A stretch of 11,998 bases of DNA from Phycisphaerales bacterium (GTDB lineage Bacteria; Planctomycetota; Phycisphaerae; Phycisphaerales; SM1A02): contig JAQWRC010000021.1 in assembly GCA_029243925.1 (NCBI GenBank), forward strand, positions 1 to 11,998. The letters are read 5' to 3'. The position numbers and the translations under genes were made by a program. Shown here one piece after another: positions 11,891 to 11,998 of the stretch. The notes below the pieces were generated by a model, which searched no databases, had not been told where the DNA came from, and saw only the letters and a list, made by a program, of their open reading frames with translations. Position 1 is the first letter of the stretch. Every line of letters begins with the position of its first letter.

Positions 11891-11998
11891 CACAACCTCT
11901 CTGCGCATGAACTAGAGCAAACAAGGCTCGTCAGATCTCCCAACTCATGATTTTCACCCATCAACCAACGCAGAGGCAGAGCCTTCGCGTCGTACTTC

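Larger units (their letters stand above)
11593..11998. other. intergenic region after second sulfotransferase, to window edge
   Basis: No gene is supported. It holds the repeat arm beginning at about 11722, the tRNA-Gly fragment to 11864 and a hairpin (11868-11890) with flank homologous to the 3' side of the intact tRNA. The last 100 bases show no recognisable feature; a gene in the next block probably begins outside the window. Confidence 0.6.

Noticed and set aside
11668..11964. Minus-strand ORF across the right-end repeat
   Set aside because: It is antisense to the repeat arm and tRNA fragment, with a counterpart at 3317-3550 that differs beyond the repeat. There is no RBS or domain.

Overview
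The window looks like a piece of a planctomycete chromosome, most likely of the Phycisphaerae type. The pointers are a secreted protein ending in a dockerin/EF-hand-like repeat with an 'AAWG' tail, a large membrane-anchored Hanks-type Ser/Thr kinase with a beta-propeller sensor, two sulfotransferase-family genes, and wide spacing between transcription units. This is inference from gene content; no rRNA or housekeeping marker is present.

Layout, left to right: the 3' end of a dockerin-like gene (2-115, +); kinase (482-3316, -); a tightly coupled four-gene operon transcribed leftward (7951 to 3739, -) encoding a KamA-family radical-SAM/PLP 2,3-aminomutase, both subunits of a 3-oxoacid-type CoA-transferase and a class III aminotransferase; an intact tRNA-Gly(GCC) with terminator (8185-8314, +); a 66-residue zinc-ribbon membrane protein (8470-8670, -); a short Fur-family regulator (8982-9365, +); a sulfotransferase (9666-10334, +); and a second, unrelated sulfotransferase-like protein of the NKWYS type (10720-11592, +).

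The operon can be read as one pathway: an alpha-amino acid is turned into a beta-amino acid, transaminated to a beta-keto acid and activated as its CoA thioester. The mutase lacks the Asp residues that recognise lysine in classical KamA, so the substrate is open. The aminotransferase resembles beta-amino acid transaminases as much as GSA aminomutase.

The most striking feature is a set of six same-orientation copies of the 3' half of tRNA-Gly, from the anticodon stem to the discriminator base. One is inside the intact tRNA gene (8185-8256); the others end at 383, 3555, 9510, 10580 and 11864. They divide the window into blocks of one functional unit each: kinase; amino-acid operon; Zn-ribbon plus Fur; sulfotransferase 1; sulfotransferase 2. 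Most copies are followed by a hairpin of differing sequence. Three are preceded by a shared non-tRNA segment that reads like the fossil of a coding 3' end, and a fourth piece of that segment lies downstream of the intact tRNA. No recombinase gene is present. I read this as a tRNA-Gly integration hotspot that has accreted several small cargo elements (tycheposon-like or integron-like in outcome), not a classical integron.
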